A DNA stretch of 64,000 bases from Chlorogloeopsis sp. ULAP01 (GCF_030381805.1 NZ_JAUDRH010000006.1:248001-312000), one strand, 5' to 3'; positions 53,222 through 62,527 are shown, counted from the first letter of the stretch. Notes: generated by a model from the letters alone, not told the origin. Numbers and translations: made by a program.

Positions 53222-53647
53222 ATGGCGAAAAAAGTAGTAGCGGTCATTAAACTGGCCCTTAACGCTGGGAAAGCCAACCCAGCACCGCCAGTCGGCCCTG
53301 CCTTGGGTCAGCACGGCGTTAACATCATGATGTTTTGTAAGGAGTACAACGCCAAAACAGCAGATCAAGCTGGGACGGTGATACCTGTAGAAATTTCGGT
53401 TTATGAAGATCGGAGTTTCACATTTGTACTCAAAACACCTCCGGCATCGGTGTTGATTACTAAAGCGGCAAAAATCGACAAAGGTTCTAGTGAACCTAAC
53501 AAAAGAAAAGTTGGGTCAATTACACAGGAACAACTACGGCAAATTGCTCAAACTAAATTGCCCGATCTCAATGCCAATGATATTGATGCGGCAATGAAAA
53601 TTATTGCAGGCACTGCCAAGAATATGGGCGTAACCGTGACAGATTAG
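53222..53647 (+). CDS. rplK: 50S ribosomal protein L11
   Basis: A 141-aa L11. Signatures: KLALNAGKANPAPPVGPALGQHGVNIMMFCK at the N-terminus and the RNA-binding C-domain QIAQTKLPDLNANDIDAAMKIIAGTAKNMGV. It binds 23S rRNA in the GTPase centre. It is the first ribosomal gene of the L11-L1-L10-L7/L12 cluster. Heptamer repeats separate it from rplA. Confidence 0.98.
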   Translation: MAKKVVAVIKLALNAGKANPAPPVGPALGQHGVNIMMFCKEYNAKTADQAGTVIPVEISVYEDRSFTFVLKTPPASVLITKAAKIDKGSSEPNKRKVGSITQEQLRQIAQTKLPDLNANDIDAAMKIIAGTAKNMGVTVTD

Positions 53648-53730
53648 TTAATGGTCATTGGTCATTAGTCATTAGGAAAGACAATGGCAAAGGACAAATG
53701 ACAAAATCTAAAATCCAAAATCCAAAAATT
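53648..53730. repeat. STRR-like tract between rplK and rplA
   Basis: GGTCATT/AGTCATT heptamers then AAAATCC(A) units. It separates two genes that are adjacent in most bacteria. A GGAGAGAG site before rplA follows. Confidence 0.7.
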
Positions 53731-53775
53731 TTCGGGGGAGAGAATTTACCTCGTTAAATACCCCAGGAGAGAGAA

Positions 53776-54492
53776 ATGGCAAAGAAAGTATCGTGTCGTT
53801 TGCAGGCGCTATTAGAAAAAGTTGAAGATAGGGAGTATGCTCCTATCGATGCTTTAAATCTTTTAAAAGAGACAGCAACAGCAAAGTTTCCCGAAGCAGC
53901 TGAAGCACACATTCGGCTAGGAATTGATCCAAAGTATACAGACCAACAACTGCGAACAACAGTAGTACTGCCCAAAGGTACAGGACAAGAAGTACGGGTG
54001 GCAGTGATTGCAAGAGGGGAAAAGGTAACAGAAGCAACTAACGCAGGTGCTGATGTTGTCGGTTCAGAAGAACTGATTGACGAAATTCAAAAGGGCAGGA
54101 TGGATTTTGACAAGCTGATTGCCACACCGGATGTGATGCCGCAAGTAGCAAAGCTTGGTAAATTACTTGGCCCTCGTGGCTTGATGCCATCGCCAAAGGG
54201 TGGAACAGTAACATTTGACATCGCAAGTGCGATCGCTGAGTTCAAAGCTGGTAAACTAGAATTTCGTGCCGATCGCACAGGTATTGTGCATGTTATGTTT
54301 GGTAAGGCATCCTTCTCGCCAGAAGATTTACTGGTAAACTTAAAGGCGTTGCAAGAAACTATCGACCGCAACCGTCCTTCAGGAGCCAAAGGCCGTTATT
54401 GGCGCACAGTATATGTGTCTGCCACAATGGGGCCATCAATCAAAGTTGATATCAACGCCCTGCGCGATTTGAAATTAACTGAAGCAGCGTAA
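53776..54492 (+). CDS. rplA: 50S ribosomal protein L1
   Basis: A 238-aa L1. Family blocks: AEAHIRLGIDPKYTDQQLRTTVVLPKGTG, GADVVGSEELIDEI, and the RNA-binding MPQVAKLGKLLGPRGLMPSPKGGTV. GGAGAGAG precedes the ATG. It is the L1 stalk protein and a classical autoregulator of this operon. Confidence 0.98.
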   Translation: MAKKVSCRLQALLEKVEDREYAPIDALNLLKETATAKFPEAAEAHIRLGIDPKYTDQQLRTTVVLPKGTGQEVRVAVIARGEKVTEATNAGADVVGSEELIDEIQKGRMDFDKLIATPDVMPQVAKLGKLLGPRGLMPSPKGGTVTFDIASAIAEFKAGKLEFRADRTGIVHVMFGKASFSPEDLLVNLKALQETIDRNRPSGAKGRYWRTVYVSATMGPSIKVDINALRDLKLTEAA

Positions 54493-54571
54493 ATTTAGTC
54501 ATTAGTCAATGGTCATTAGTCATTGGCAAAAAACAAATGACTAATGACAAATGGCAACGGACACAACTAAA

Positions 54572-54738
54572 TAACCAAAGCCGGAGACAGCAGGTGCCAT
54601 TGGCTTAATATCCTGCCGAGGTTTGTATTCCAATTGCTTGAGGTTTTACCTATTGAAGGTGTAGGCATTCTGGCACTAGGAATCAGGCGTATAAAATTCG
54701 CCCCTCAAGTTAAACCCCGGCTTTAGCAGCTGGGGTTT
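54572..54738 (+). ncRNA. Ribosomal protein L10 leader with attenuator
   Basis: The leader before rplJ contains AACCAAAGCCGGAGACAGCAGG and later TAATATCCTGCCGAGG, the pairing segments of the L10 leader, where L10(L12)4 binds and represses translation of rplJL. It ends in an intrinsic-terminator-like hairpin at 54712-54738. Naming rests on memory of the conserved core, not on a covariance search. Confidence 0.75.
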
Positions 54739-54746
54739 ATTGTTTT
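54712..54746 (+). terminator. Attenuator hairpin upstream of rplJ
   Basis: AAACCCCGGC, a 7-base loop, GCTGGGGTTT, then ATTGTTTT. It forms a 10-bp stem with one G-T pair and a T-rich tail, placed to attenuate rplJ-rplL. Confidence 0.75.
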
Positions 54747-54840
54747 CGCTACTGGCTAATTGCTAATTGTTAATGGCTAATAGTAAATCGCAATGAACAA
54801 TTAGCAATTAACAAATTCCTTCCAAGGAGGTGAAACAAGA

Positions 54841-55386
54841 ATGGGTAGAACCATAGAAAACAAAAAAGCGATCGTGAGTGAACTCAAAGAAACTTTGGGT
54901 GAGTCACAATTAGCACTGGTAATCGACTACCAGGGGCTAACGGTTGCTGAAATTACCGATTTGCGCAGGCGCTTGCGACCAACTGGCACTGTTTGTAAGG
55001 TAACAAAGAATACTCTGATGGGTATTGCCATCGAAGAAGATGAAAAATGGCAACCGATGTCGGAATTGCTCAAGGGTTCTTCCGCCTTTTTGTTAGTAAA
55101 AGAGGATTTCTCTGCTGCAATTAAGGCTTACCAAGATTTCCAGAAAGCTACCAAGAAGACAGAACTTCGTGGCGGCGTTATGGAAGGGCGTCTGCTCAAA
55201 GAACCAGATGTCAAAGCGCTGGGTGATTTACCTTCCAAAGAGCAACTTATGGCGCAAATTGCTGGAGCAATCAATGCTTTGGCAACAAAGATTGCCGTTG
55301 GAGTCAACGAGGTTCCCAGTTCGCTGGCTCGTGCTTTACAAGCATATGCCGACAAAGACAAAGGCGGCGAAGAAGTTAGTGGTTAA
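54841..55386 (+). CDS. rplJ: 50S ribosomal protein L10
   Basis: A 181-aa L10, the stalk base that holds L7/L12 dimers. Blocks: KKAIVSELKETLGESQLALVIDYQGLTVAEITDLRR (with breaks), VTKNTLMGIAI, LKGSSAFLLV, PSKEQLMAQIAGAINALATKIAVGV. AAGGAGGTG lies 9 bases before the ATG. It is preceded by its leader RNA and attenuator. Confidence 0.98.
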   Translation: MGRTIENKKAIVSELKETLGESQLALVIDYQGLTVAEITDLRRRLRPTGTVCKVTKNTLMGIAIEEDEKWQPMSELLKGSSAFLLVKEDFSAAIKAYQDFQKATKKTELRGGVMEGRLLKEPDVKALGDLPSKEQLMAQIAGAINALATKIAVGVNEVPSSLARALQAYADKDKGGEEVSG

Positions 55387-55565
55387 TAGCTAATAGCTAA
55401 TGGTGAAGCAGCGTTGCGCGGGTTAAGCGCGTTGTAGTACCTGGCGTCGGGTTAAGCGCGTCGTAGCACCTGCTGAACCCGAAGGGCTAATTGCAATCAA
55501 CAATTAACAATTAGCAATTAACAACTACAAACAATCAACAAATTCACATTACAGGAGTTATATCA
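55387..55565. repeat. Direct repeats between rplJ and rplL
   Basis: Two 24-base copies of GGGTTAAGCGCGTYGTAG-YACCTG (55420-55443 and 55449-55472) with ATAGCTA-type short tracts on both sides. It adds about 180 bases between two coupled ribosomal genes. Confidence 0.8.
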
Positions 55566-55961
55566 ATGTCCGCAGCAACTGATGAAATTTTGGAAAAATT
55601 GAAAACCCTAAGTTTGCTAGAAGCAGCTGAGTTAGTAAAGCAAATTGAAGAAGCCTTTGGTGTTAGTGCTGCTGCACCTGCTGGTGGCATGATGATGATG
55701 GCTGCTCCTGGTGCTGCTGCTGCACCTGCTGAAGCAGTAGAAGAGAAAACCGAGTTTGATGTAATTCTTGAATCTGTTCCAGCCGATAAGAAGATTGCTG
55801 TACTCAAGGTTGTACGGGAAATAACCGGTTTGGGTCTCAAAGAAGCAAAAGATTTGGTAGAATCGGCACCTAAGCCTGTTAAGGAAGCTATTGCTAAGGA
55901 AGCTGCCGAAGATGCTAAGAAGCGCATTGAAGAAGCTGGCGCTAAGGTGAGTGTGAAATAG
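55566..55961 (+). CDS. rplL: 50S ribosomal protein L7/L12
   Basis: A 131-aa L7/L12 stalk protein. N-terminal dimerisation region (EILEKLKTLSLLEAAELVKQIEEAFGV), an Ala/Met-rich hinge, and the C-terminal factor-binding domain (KIAVLKVVREITGLGLKEAKDLVESAPKPVKE). ACAGGAG precedes the ATG. Last gene of the cluster, followed by a strong terminator. Confidence 0.98.
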   Translation: MSAATDEILEKLKTLSLLEAAELVKQIEEAFGVSAAAPAGGMMMMAAPGAAAAPAEAVEEKTEFDVILESVPADKKIAVLKVVREITGLGLKEAKDLVESAPKPVKEAIAKEAAEDAKKRIEEAGAKVSVK

Positions 55962-55993
55962 TCAATATTTGTCTCTGTTTTGGAAGATTTGAC

Positions 55994-56019
55994 AGGAGCC
56001 TAACTGAGGCTCCTTTTTT
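55994..56019 (+). terminator. Intrinsic terminator of the rplJL operon
   Basis: AGGAGCCT, loop AACTG, AGGCTCCT, then a run of six T. The 8-bp stem is perfect. The A-rich complement could also serve the convergent kinase. Confidence 0.93.
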
Positions 56020-56022
56020 AAA

Positions 56023-57828
56023 TCAACACTTTCTTGCATCGGCAGGGTTGACAAAATCATGTAAGTCTGAATCCCATACGCTGATGTAAATCAAGCCGCA
56101 CTCTTGACGTACAATTTGGCCTTTTAGGGAGCCGATCGCAAAACGAAAATTATCCAATCGCCGTTGTCGCACTTGTAGCAATCCTTGCCTAATTTCTTCT
56201 GTGACTTGACGCCCTAACATTCCCTCCAAAGTTGTTAGCATAACTTGAAAGTCTATAGATTGAGCAAAAGCTACCTCTGTTTGACGAATCCTGCCAGAAT
56301 TACGGTCAAATAAGTAGCCAAGGTGAATGCGATTTGGCACTAATATATAACTGACAGCACGAGTATTGCGCCAAATACCTCTTGAATCTTGGCTTGGTTT
56401 ACCAAGGGCAGCTTCTACAGTACTTCTTTGCGTACCCACAGAAAATCCTGGAACTTTTTGCGTGCCGATAGTGCGAGATGATTGATTGCGAGGTACGTTG
56501 TTTTGTGGTTGAGAAACTGTAGCTGGTGGCGCTGATGCAACTGGAAACTCAGCAGTATCTTCAGGCTCTGATGGAGTAGGTACAGAAGGTACAGGATTAG
56601 ATTGCTGTTGTTTTGGTGGTGATTGCGAATTTACTGGTGGATTGGCTTCCTCAGAAGTAGGAGCCGGGGATTCTGGCGCAGGAGATAGATCTGTTGAAAG
56701 CGGTGTGGGAGTGGGTAATATTGGTGAGTGGGCAGACTCTGGCTTGCGGGTGATATTAACGATCGCAAGCGTACCAATCAAGCTAGCAACAACCAAACTG
56801 CCAACAATCCAAGTCGGCTTTTGCCACTTTCTAGGAATGGAATAGGTGAGGGTAACAGGAGCGTTTTGATTGGAAGGCAATAGCTGAGTTTCCTGAGATG
56901 CGGCACTAAAAGTAGGGAGCGAGGTGACAATGGGTTGAATTGCAATTGTTGTCTTTGGTGTAGGAGGGGAATAAGACTGCAAAGCATCTAGCATTTTGCT
57001 TGCCGTAGTGTAGCGATCGCTAGCTTGGGGTTTAATTGCCCGGTTAAGTATCATTGCCAACTGCGGCGATACTCCAGGAGCATGATGTTGCCAAAGTATT
57101 TCACCCGTTTGCGGGTTGGTTTTTAGTTCCCGTGGATGTTTGCCAGTCAGTAAGTAAATCGCTGTTAAACCTAAGCTATAAATATCTGTAGCGTAAACTG
57201 GACGTCCTACAACTTGTTCGCTTGGCATATATCCTGGTGTACCCATAACCAGCGATTGAGTGGTGTATCCTGGCGAATTCTCTACTGAACGTATTGTTTC
57301 CTTCACTGCACCAAAATCAATAAGCACCGGCTCACCCCCCCTAACCCCCCTTTGATAAGGAGGTATGCTGGAAGCGTAAGGGTTGCGAAGAATAATATTA
57401 TCTGGCTTGATATCTCTATGGATGATGCCTTTACTGTGGATGTAATCTAAAACAGGCAGCAAACTTAATAAAATTTCTCTAACTGCTGTTTCGCCCACTG
57501 AACTTTGAGTTTTAATAAGACTTGACAAGGTTTGGCCTTTAATCCATTCTTGAACAAGATAAAACTGTCCATTTTCAGAAAAGTAGGCATAGAGCTTGGG
57601 AATTTGCTCGCTACCTTCACCCAAATACTCTAAAGTGGTTGCTTCCCGTTCAAATCGCCGCTGAATCTTGGGGTAAATTTTTGGATCGTTTGTGATTGGT
57701 TTGAGCTGTTTAATCACGCAACGACGGCGAGAAGGCAGATGGGTATCTTCTGCCAAAAAGGTTTCACTAAACCCACCAACACCTAGTACCTGGATAACTT
57801 GATAGCGATTGTTCAGCAGCTTTGTCAT
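56023..57828 (-). CDS. Ser/Thr protein kinase with Pro-rich linker (left flank of CRISPR array)
   Basis: A 601-aa Hanks-type kinase. Glycine loop GVGGFSETFLA, VIKQLKP, HRDIKPDNIILR, DFGAVKET, GTPGYMPSEQ, TDIYSLGLTAIYLLTGK. Inside subdomain VII an in-frame insert (ASSIPPYQRGVRGGE) is coded by a C/G-run palindrome (57331-57374). A single membrane helix near 340-360 (WIVGSLVVASLIGTLAIV) and a Pro/Ser linker lead to a C-terminal domain of about 140 residues (VGTQRSTVEAALGKP... RNTRAVSYILVPNRIHLGYLFD). It is a close paralogue of the kinase at 62.5-64 kb, which is truncated in exactly this last domain. Confidence 0.93.
   Translation of the reverse strand: MTKLLNNRYQVIQVLGVGGFSETFLAEDTHLPSRRRCVIKQLKPITNDPKIYPKIQRRFEREATTLEYLGEGSEQIPKLYAYFSENGQFYLVQEWIKGQTLSSLIKTQSSVGETAVREILLSLLPVLDYIHSKGIIHRDIKPDNIILRNPYASSIPPYQRGVRGGEPVLIDFGAVKETIRSVENSPGYTTQSLVMGTPGYMPSEQVVGRPVYATDIYSLGLTAIYLLTGKHPRELKTNPQTGEILWQHHAPGVSPQLAMILNRAIKPQASDRYTTASKMLDALQSYSPPTPKTTIAIQPIVTSLPTFSAASQETQLLPSNQNAPVTLTYSIPRKWQKPTWIVGSLVVASLIGTLAIVNITRKPESAHSPILPTPTPLSTDLSPAPESPAPTSEEANPPVNSQSPPKQQQSNPVPSVPTPSEPEDTAEFPVASAPPATVSQPQNNVPRNQSSRTIGTQKVPGFSVGTQRSTVEAALGKPSQDSRGIWRNTRAVSYILVPNRIHLGYLFDRNSGRIRQTEVAFAQSIDFQVMLTTLEGMLGRQVTEEIRQGLLQVRQRRLDNFRFAIGSLKGQIVRQECGLIYISVWDSDLHDFVNPADARKC
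57331..57374 (-). repeat. Palindromic element inserted in frame in kinase gene
   Basis: Coding strand CCTCCTTATCAAAGGGGGGT then TAGGGGGGGTGAGCC. It is closely similar to the intergenic element at 1192-1226. It codes for about 14 extra residues between NIILR and PVLIDFG. Confidence 0.85.
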
Positions 57829-57997
57829 GCTCCGTTCATAGTCTTAGTGAAACTCCAAATTAGGAGGTTCGCCTTTTGAAAATACCCCATTACCAATCAA
57901 TTCTTGCTATGAGCTTATTAATTTTCTGAAAAAAACGTATCTATCCAAGTAAGTGAAACATAATGAACTATATCTATGTCATTGGTAGTGGAACCTA

Positions 57998-60201
57998 GTT
58001 TCAATTCTCAATCACCTAATAAGGTAATTGTCACCGCTGCCGCTATTGCGGAAGATACTGAGATTGCTTGTTTCAATCCTCAATCACCTAATAAGGTAAT
58101 TGTCACGAAGGATCAGAAGGATCACCCCTCCCTCAAGCCCGTTTCAATCCTCAATCACCTAATAAGGTAATTGTCACAAAGCTCAGTACCTATCGAAGTT
58201 TTGCAAACTAGTTTCAATCCTCAATCACCTAATAAGGTAATTGTCACATTGATAAATTTAATACTCCTTTATCCTCTGTGATTGTTTCAATCCTCAATCA
58301 CCTAATAAGGTAATTGTCACAAAACTTGCAGATGCTAAAGGATTAAATATAAGTTTCAATCCTCAATCACCTAATAAGGTAATTGTCACTAACGCTGAGG
58401 GTTACACGTGGCCTGAACGATTCACTGTTTCAATCCTCAATCACCTAATAAGGTAATTGTCACCTAAGTTCTCCAAGATGTATTCGTAGTAATCACCACG
58501 TTTCAATCCTCAATCACCTAATAAGGTAATTGTCACCTGCGCAAACGCTCCCAGAAGCCCAAGCGGTGACGGTGTTTCAATCCTCAATCACCTAATAAGG
58601 TAATTGTCACTCAGTAGGTGAAGTACCATTTGACGTCAAGAAGATACCGTTTCAATCCTCAATCACCTAATAAGGTAATTGTCACTCTACAGGGTGAGGA
58701 AATGGGTAGATGCTATGCTGTTTCAATCCTCAATCACCTAATAAGGTAATTGTCACGCCAGTGTACGCTGTGTGAACATCGGACTAGTATAGAGTTTCAA
58801 TCCTCAATCACCTAATAAGGTAATTGTCACATCCTAAGTCTGGTCAACAGATTGCATCTGTACTTGCTGTTTCAATCCTCAATCACCTAATAAGGTAATT
58901 GTCACAGCCCAGCTATTGTTCTTCTCTGGAAGTCCTTGTCTGTTTCAATCCTCAATCACCTAATAAGGTAATTGTCACCCAGGGGGCGTCCGACTTCCCA
59001 CGTCGGGCTTCCCGTTTCAATCCTCAATCACCTAATAAGGTAATTGTCACTTCCTGGTACTTTGGCGATTGGATTATTGCTTGGATTTGTTTCAATCCTC
59101 AATCACCTAATAAGGTAATTGTCACTAAATTACAAGAGCTTATAAAAATAGCGGCTAAAGTTTCAATCCTCAATCACCTAATAAGGTAATTGTCACCTCC
59201 CACAGATATAGCGGTAATTCCTTTGCGAATTGTTTCAATCCTCAATCACCTAATAAGGTAATTGTCACCTTGCTGCGGAATCGTTTCGATTTCTTCAGAA
59301 TTTGTTTCAATCCTCAATCACCTAATAAGGTAATTGTCACCAAATTATTGAGTCCCCTATCTCTGCTAATCCTGTTTCAATCCTCAATCACCTAATAAGG
59401 TAATTGTCACTCCCGGCATATCCATTAAGTTAAGGAGTTTAGAGATGTTTCAATCCTCAATCACCTAATAAGGTAATTGTCACAACTCAGAAATTCCCAT
59501 GGGTAGCACACTTGGGAGTTTCAATCCTCAATCACCTAATAAGGTAATTGTCACTTGGGGGAATCTTTCAGGGTCTAGAGGGAGCCGTTTCAATCCTCAA
59601 TCACCTAATAAGGTAATTGTCACCACAAGATATTCACAGAATTAGAATAGGCGATAGGTTGTTTCAATCCTCAATCACCTAATAAGGTAATTGTCACTTC
59701 TACTATTGTCTACTTTGGAGAGCATTGGGTAGTTTCAATCCTCAATCACCTAATAAGGTAATTGTCACGAGTGCGATCGGTAGGGAACTCTTGGGATGCA
59801 CCCTGTGTTTCAATCCTCAATCACCTAATAAGGTAATTGTCACTTCTAAGTTCCCTGAGAGCTGTAACATTCCAGTTTCAATCCTCAATCACCTAATAAG
59901 GTAATTGTCACCCCCTTTAAAACCGATAAGTCAGAAGCAGGCGTTGATGTTTCAATCCTCAATCACCTAATAAGGTAATTGTCACAATAGTGGTTAATAG
60001 TCGCTATTTTACGCTCCAAGTTTCAATCCTCAATCACCTAATAAGGTAATTGTCACTACACTGGGTGAAGGTTGCTGAGGTGCCGTTGGGTTGTTTCAAT
60101 CCTCAATCACCTAATAAGGTAATTGTCACCGAGTTTCAGCATTATGAATCCCTATCAAGCAAGTGTTTCAATCCTCAATCACCTAATAAGGTAATTGTCA
60201 C
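57998..60201 (-). CRISPR. CRISPR array: 31 repeats of 37 nt, 30 spacers of 31-38 nt
   Basis: The repeat on the plus strand begins GTTTCAATCCTCAATCACC and ends TAAGGTAATTGTCAC. Read on the minus strand it ends GATTGAAAC, the usual 3' handle, and contains a 9-bp stem (CAATTACCT / AGGTGATTG, loop TATT). All copies seem identical except the leftmost (57998-58034), which has one C to T change at position 9; a degenerate terminal repeat usually marks the leader-distal end. Transcription is therefore leftward from a leader at 60202-60428, in the same direction as the cas7/cas8c genes. Spacers are unique and show no self match inside this window. Confidence 0.98.
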
Positions 60202-60428
60202 CCCCGTCTTGAGAAACCTTTGAAAAGACGAGATTTGTAAAAGAGTTTGCGCGGATACCTGCCCAGTATCTCATGCCAGTACAAAGAGTAAATAACTAAA
60301 ACGCTCAAATCCTTGTTAAGTAAGGTGCGCGGATGGTTATAGCGACCCAAGACGCTGAATTCATACTGTGCAAAAGTTTCGGGTTTACTCATAGTTACTT
60401 CGTTTTAACACCTAGCCATTCGCGCACT
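60202..60428 (-). promoter_or_regulatory. Candidate CRISPR leader
   Basis: 227 bases between cas7 and the first (newest) repeat. On the minus strand it starts with TGCGCGAATGGCTAGGTG-like sequence and carries two copies of ATCCGCGC (60249-60256 and 60327-60334, 78 bases apart), the kind of conserved blocks seen in cyanobacterial leaders. A 64-codon frame over it (60198-60392) shows no family features and runs into the repeat, so it is treated as leader. Confidence 0.65.
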
Positions 60429-61289
60429 TTAAGCTAGTCTAGTTAATGTCACGCCATCTGGGAAGCGATCGTCATCGACTTTTATTTTGTAGTCAGAAAA
60501 GCTGCGAGGTACATCAGCATTTGCTTGTATTTGCAGTTTATCAAAAAGCTGATGAACTGGGTAATTACCATATTTAGCAGCATGAGTGAATACATAAAAC
60601 CCGCGACAAGCCATAAATCCGCGTGAAGATGAGCGATCAAATTCCCAGGCTTTAATTAAGGCTTCCCAGAATAGTTCTAAATCACGCTGGGTTACACAGT
60701 TTGCAGCCAAGTGAGGATTATAAAAAATATGAGCTTTGTACAAACCATAGGGTAAAATTTCTTTTCTTCCCATAGTTTTGTTATCTTTACCTTCACGCTC
60801 CTCTGTAGCAGCACATCGGGTAATAGTAACGGATTGAGGGAGTACAGGGTCAATACTTCTGGCAAAACTAATTTGCATTGGTCCCCAAAGTTGCCCAGCT
60901 TTTAAACCAATAGAAAGAACTGCACCAAACATTCTTATATCATAGAAATTTTGCTGCATCCACTCAGCTACCTTAGCTTGCTGCTCTGGTGTTCCTTCTT
61001 TTTCTGGGAAATTCATTGCTACATAACCACGTTTTATTGTTTCTCGTAGCACTCCACCCTGTTCAATAAAAAGTTTGTATTTTTCCGGTTTGTCCTCATC
61101 CTTACTTACCATCTCCACATAATTACGCACTTTACGTTTGAGACAAGCATCAGTTACTAGTCCTTGTCTGGTTTGTGGATCAATTCGGGGTTGGTTGCCA
61201 GCATCCGGATCGCCGTTGGGATTTCCGTCAAGGCAGTCAAACAGCAGGATAGCATCGTGTTTTTTGGTTGGGTCTAGGTGTATGGTCAT
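60429..61289 (-). CDS. cas7: Type I-C CRISPR backbone protein Cas7 (Csd2)
   Basis: A 286-aa RAMP protein that coats crRNA in the type I-C Cascade. Csd2 signatures: ILLFDCLDGNPNGDPDAGNQPR at the N-terminus, GLVTDACLKRKVRNYVE, DIRMFGAVLS and GPMQISFARSIDP, then SVTITR. Length is normal and there is no break, so the protein should fold. Its ATG lies two bases after the cas8c stop, with GAGGAG inside the cas8c tail. In an intact I-C operon cas4-cas1-cas2 follow; here the leader and array follow directly. Confidence 0.95.
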   Translation of the reverse strand: MTIHLDPTKKHDAILLFDCLDGNPNGDPDAGNQPRIDPQTRQGLVTDACLKRKVRNYVEMVSKDEDKPEKYKLFIEQGGVLRETIKRGYVAMNFPEKEGTPEQQAKVAEWMQQNFYDIRMFGAVLSIGLKAGQLWGPMQISFARSIDPVLPQSVTITRCAATEEREGKDNKTMGRKEILPYGLYKAHIFYNPHLAANCVTQRDLELFWEALIKAWEFDRSSSRGFMACRGFYVFTHAAKYGNYPVHQLFDKLQIQANADVPRSFSDYKIKVDDDRFPDGVTLTRLA

Positions 61290-61291
61290 AA

Positions 61292-62527
61292 TTACTCCTC
61301 AGATTTGGTAAAAAATTCAGCCCTACGAATGCCCCAGCCCAAGAAAAAGCAGGCTTGAGCTTTGACATCAAGAGTGTCAGGCAAATCAATAGATGGGTTA
61401 AAATTACTGCCAAACTTAGCAAATTCTTCATCTAGTGCTTTTTTGATGCAGAATAATAATGCACCACCTTCTTTTTCTTCTAGGTGATGAGCAATGCAAC
61501 CATAATACAGACGAGGGAAAACCTGGGCGGGTGTAGTTGATAGAGCCTTTAATGATCTTGTGACGTTAGTATCTTCTTTTTGAAGGTTTTGTGCTGTCAC
61601 TTGCGCTCTGTGCATCAAAAATGCGATGCGCCCTAAAATGTAAGCTACTTGTTCTGGTGTGGGGCGTTTCTCTAATTCGGGTAGTGTTGGCATACTGACA
61701 TTAGTAGTGAGATAAAAAGCTAAAGCTTGTGCTCGAACAAGCGATCGCATGACATCTTGTTCTTGACAAATTCGGTTCATAATCCGGATGGCATATTCAT
61801 CCGGTAGAGGCATACCGAGCAAAGCAGCCTTGACTAAAGCAGTGGTGATTTTGTCGGTGTACTCTTTAACAGGGTCAAAAAATGCACTGTTACGCAGTAC
61901 CCATACTGGTTTAGCTTTAGTGTCAGATGTTAGTTGTTGACATTTGACAAATCGTTTGACGCTAGATTTAATTTGCTCAGATGTGCATTCATCCCAACTG
62001 CTAACAGCAATTCTTCCCTTATTACCCTTGAGTGCAGCTAGATAAAAATGACGAGATAGAGTGCGATCGCTTGGCAGTTTGCTAGGTTGATTGGGGGTAA
62101 CAAAAATACCCTGAGCAGCTGATGGATCTTCCCATAATTGCGGATCAATACCTTCACCTTCCACATCTCCCCAGAAAACAAACGCTTGTCTACCAATCTT
62201 TTTATGATTAGCATCTCTAGACATTAATATTTCTAAGGCTTTATGAAACCGAACAGCAGACTCAAACCCAATAGGTGCATTGGTGTTACCTTCCCACCCG
62301 TGTGATTGGTAAGCCGCTTTATCAAAGCTGGTGATAGCAGCGCCAGAAGTGGAAGAACCTGGTACACCTTTAACCATCATGGGCATCTTCCGACTAACAA
62401 TATTAGTGTTTTCACCTGTCAGTAGGCAGATGCCAGAGATTGTGTCTTGCTTGCTGGCATAATATTCACCCCACCATTTTTTAATAGCTGGTCGTTTGCT
62501 GACTTGCTGACCTTGATCGCATAACAT
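61292..62527 (-). pseudogene. cas8c: 5'-truncated cas8c (csd1), fused to a kinase gene end
   Basis: About 410 residues of the large subunit of type I-C Cascade. The frame starts in mid-protein: ATG TTA TGC GAT ... then SKRPAIKKWWGEYYASK, CLLTGENTNIV, GVPGSSTSGAAITSFDK. The first third of Csd1 (about 170 of 580 residues) is missing. The C-terminal part is intact to the stop, including the helical region YILGRIAFLMHRAQVTAQN to LFCIKKAL, which in I-C systems is also translated alone as Cas11c. A TTG at 62548 extends the frame but codes kinase-derived sequence. cas3 and cas5, normally upstream, are absent. Confidence 0.85.

Noticed and set aside
58899..59189. 96-codon ORF with repeated FNPQSPNKVIVT segments
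   Set aside because: It is the CRISPR repeat translated in one frame; the spacers give the parts between.
60198..60392. 64-codon ORF between the array and cas7
   Set aside because: No cas or other family features, no convincing ribosome site, and it runs into the repeat; better explained as leader.
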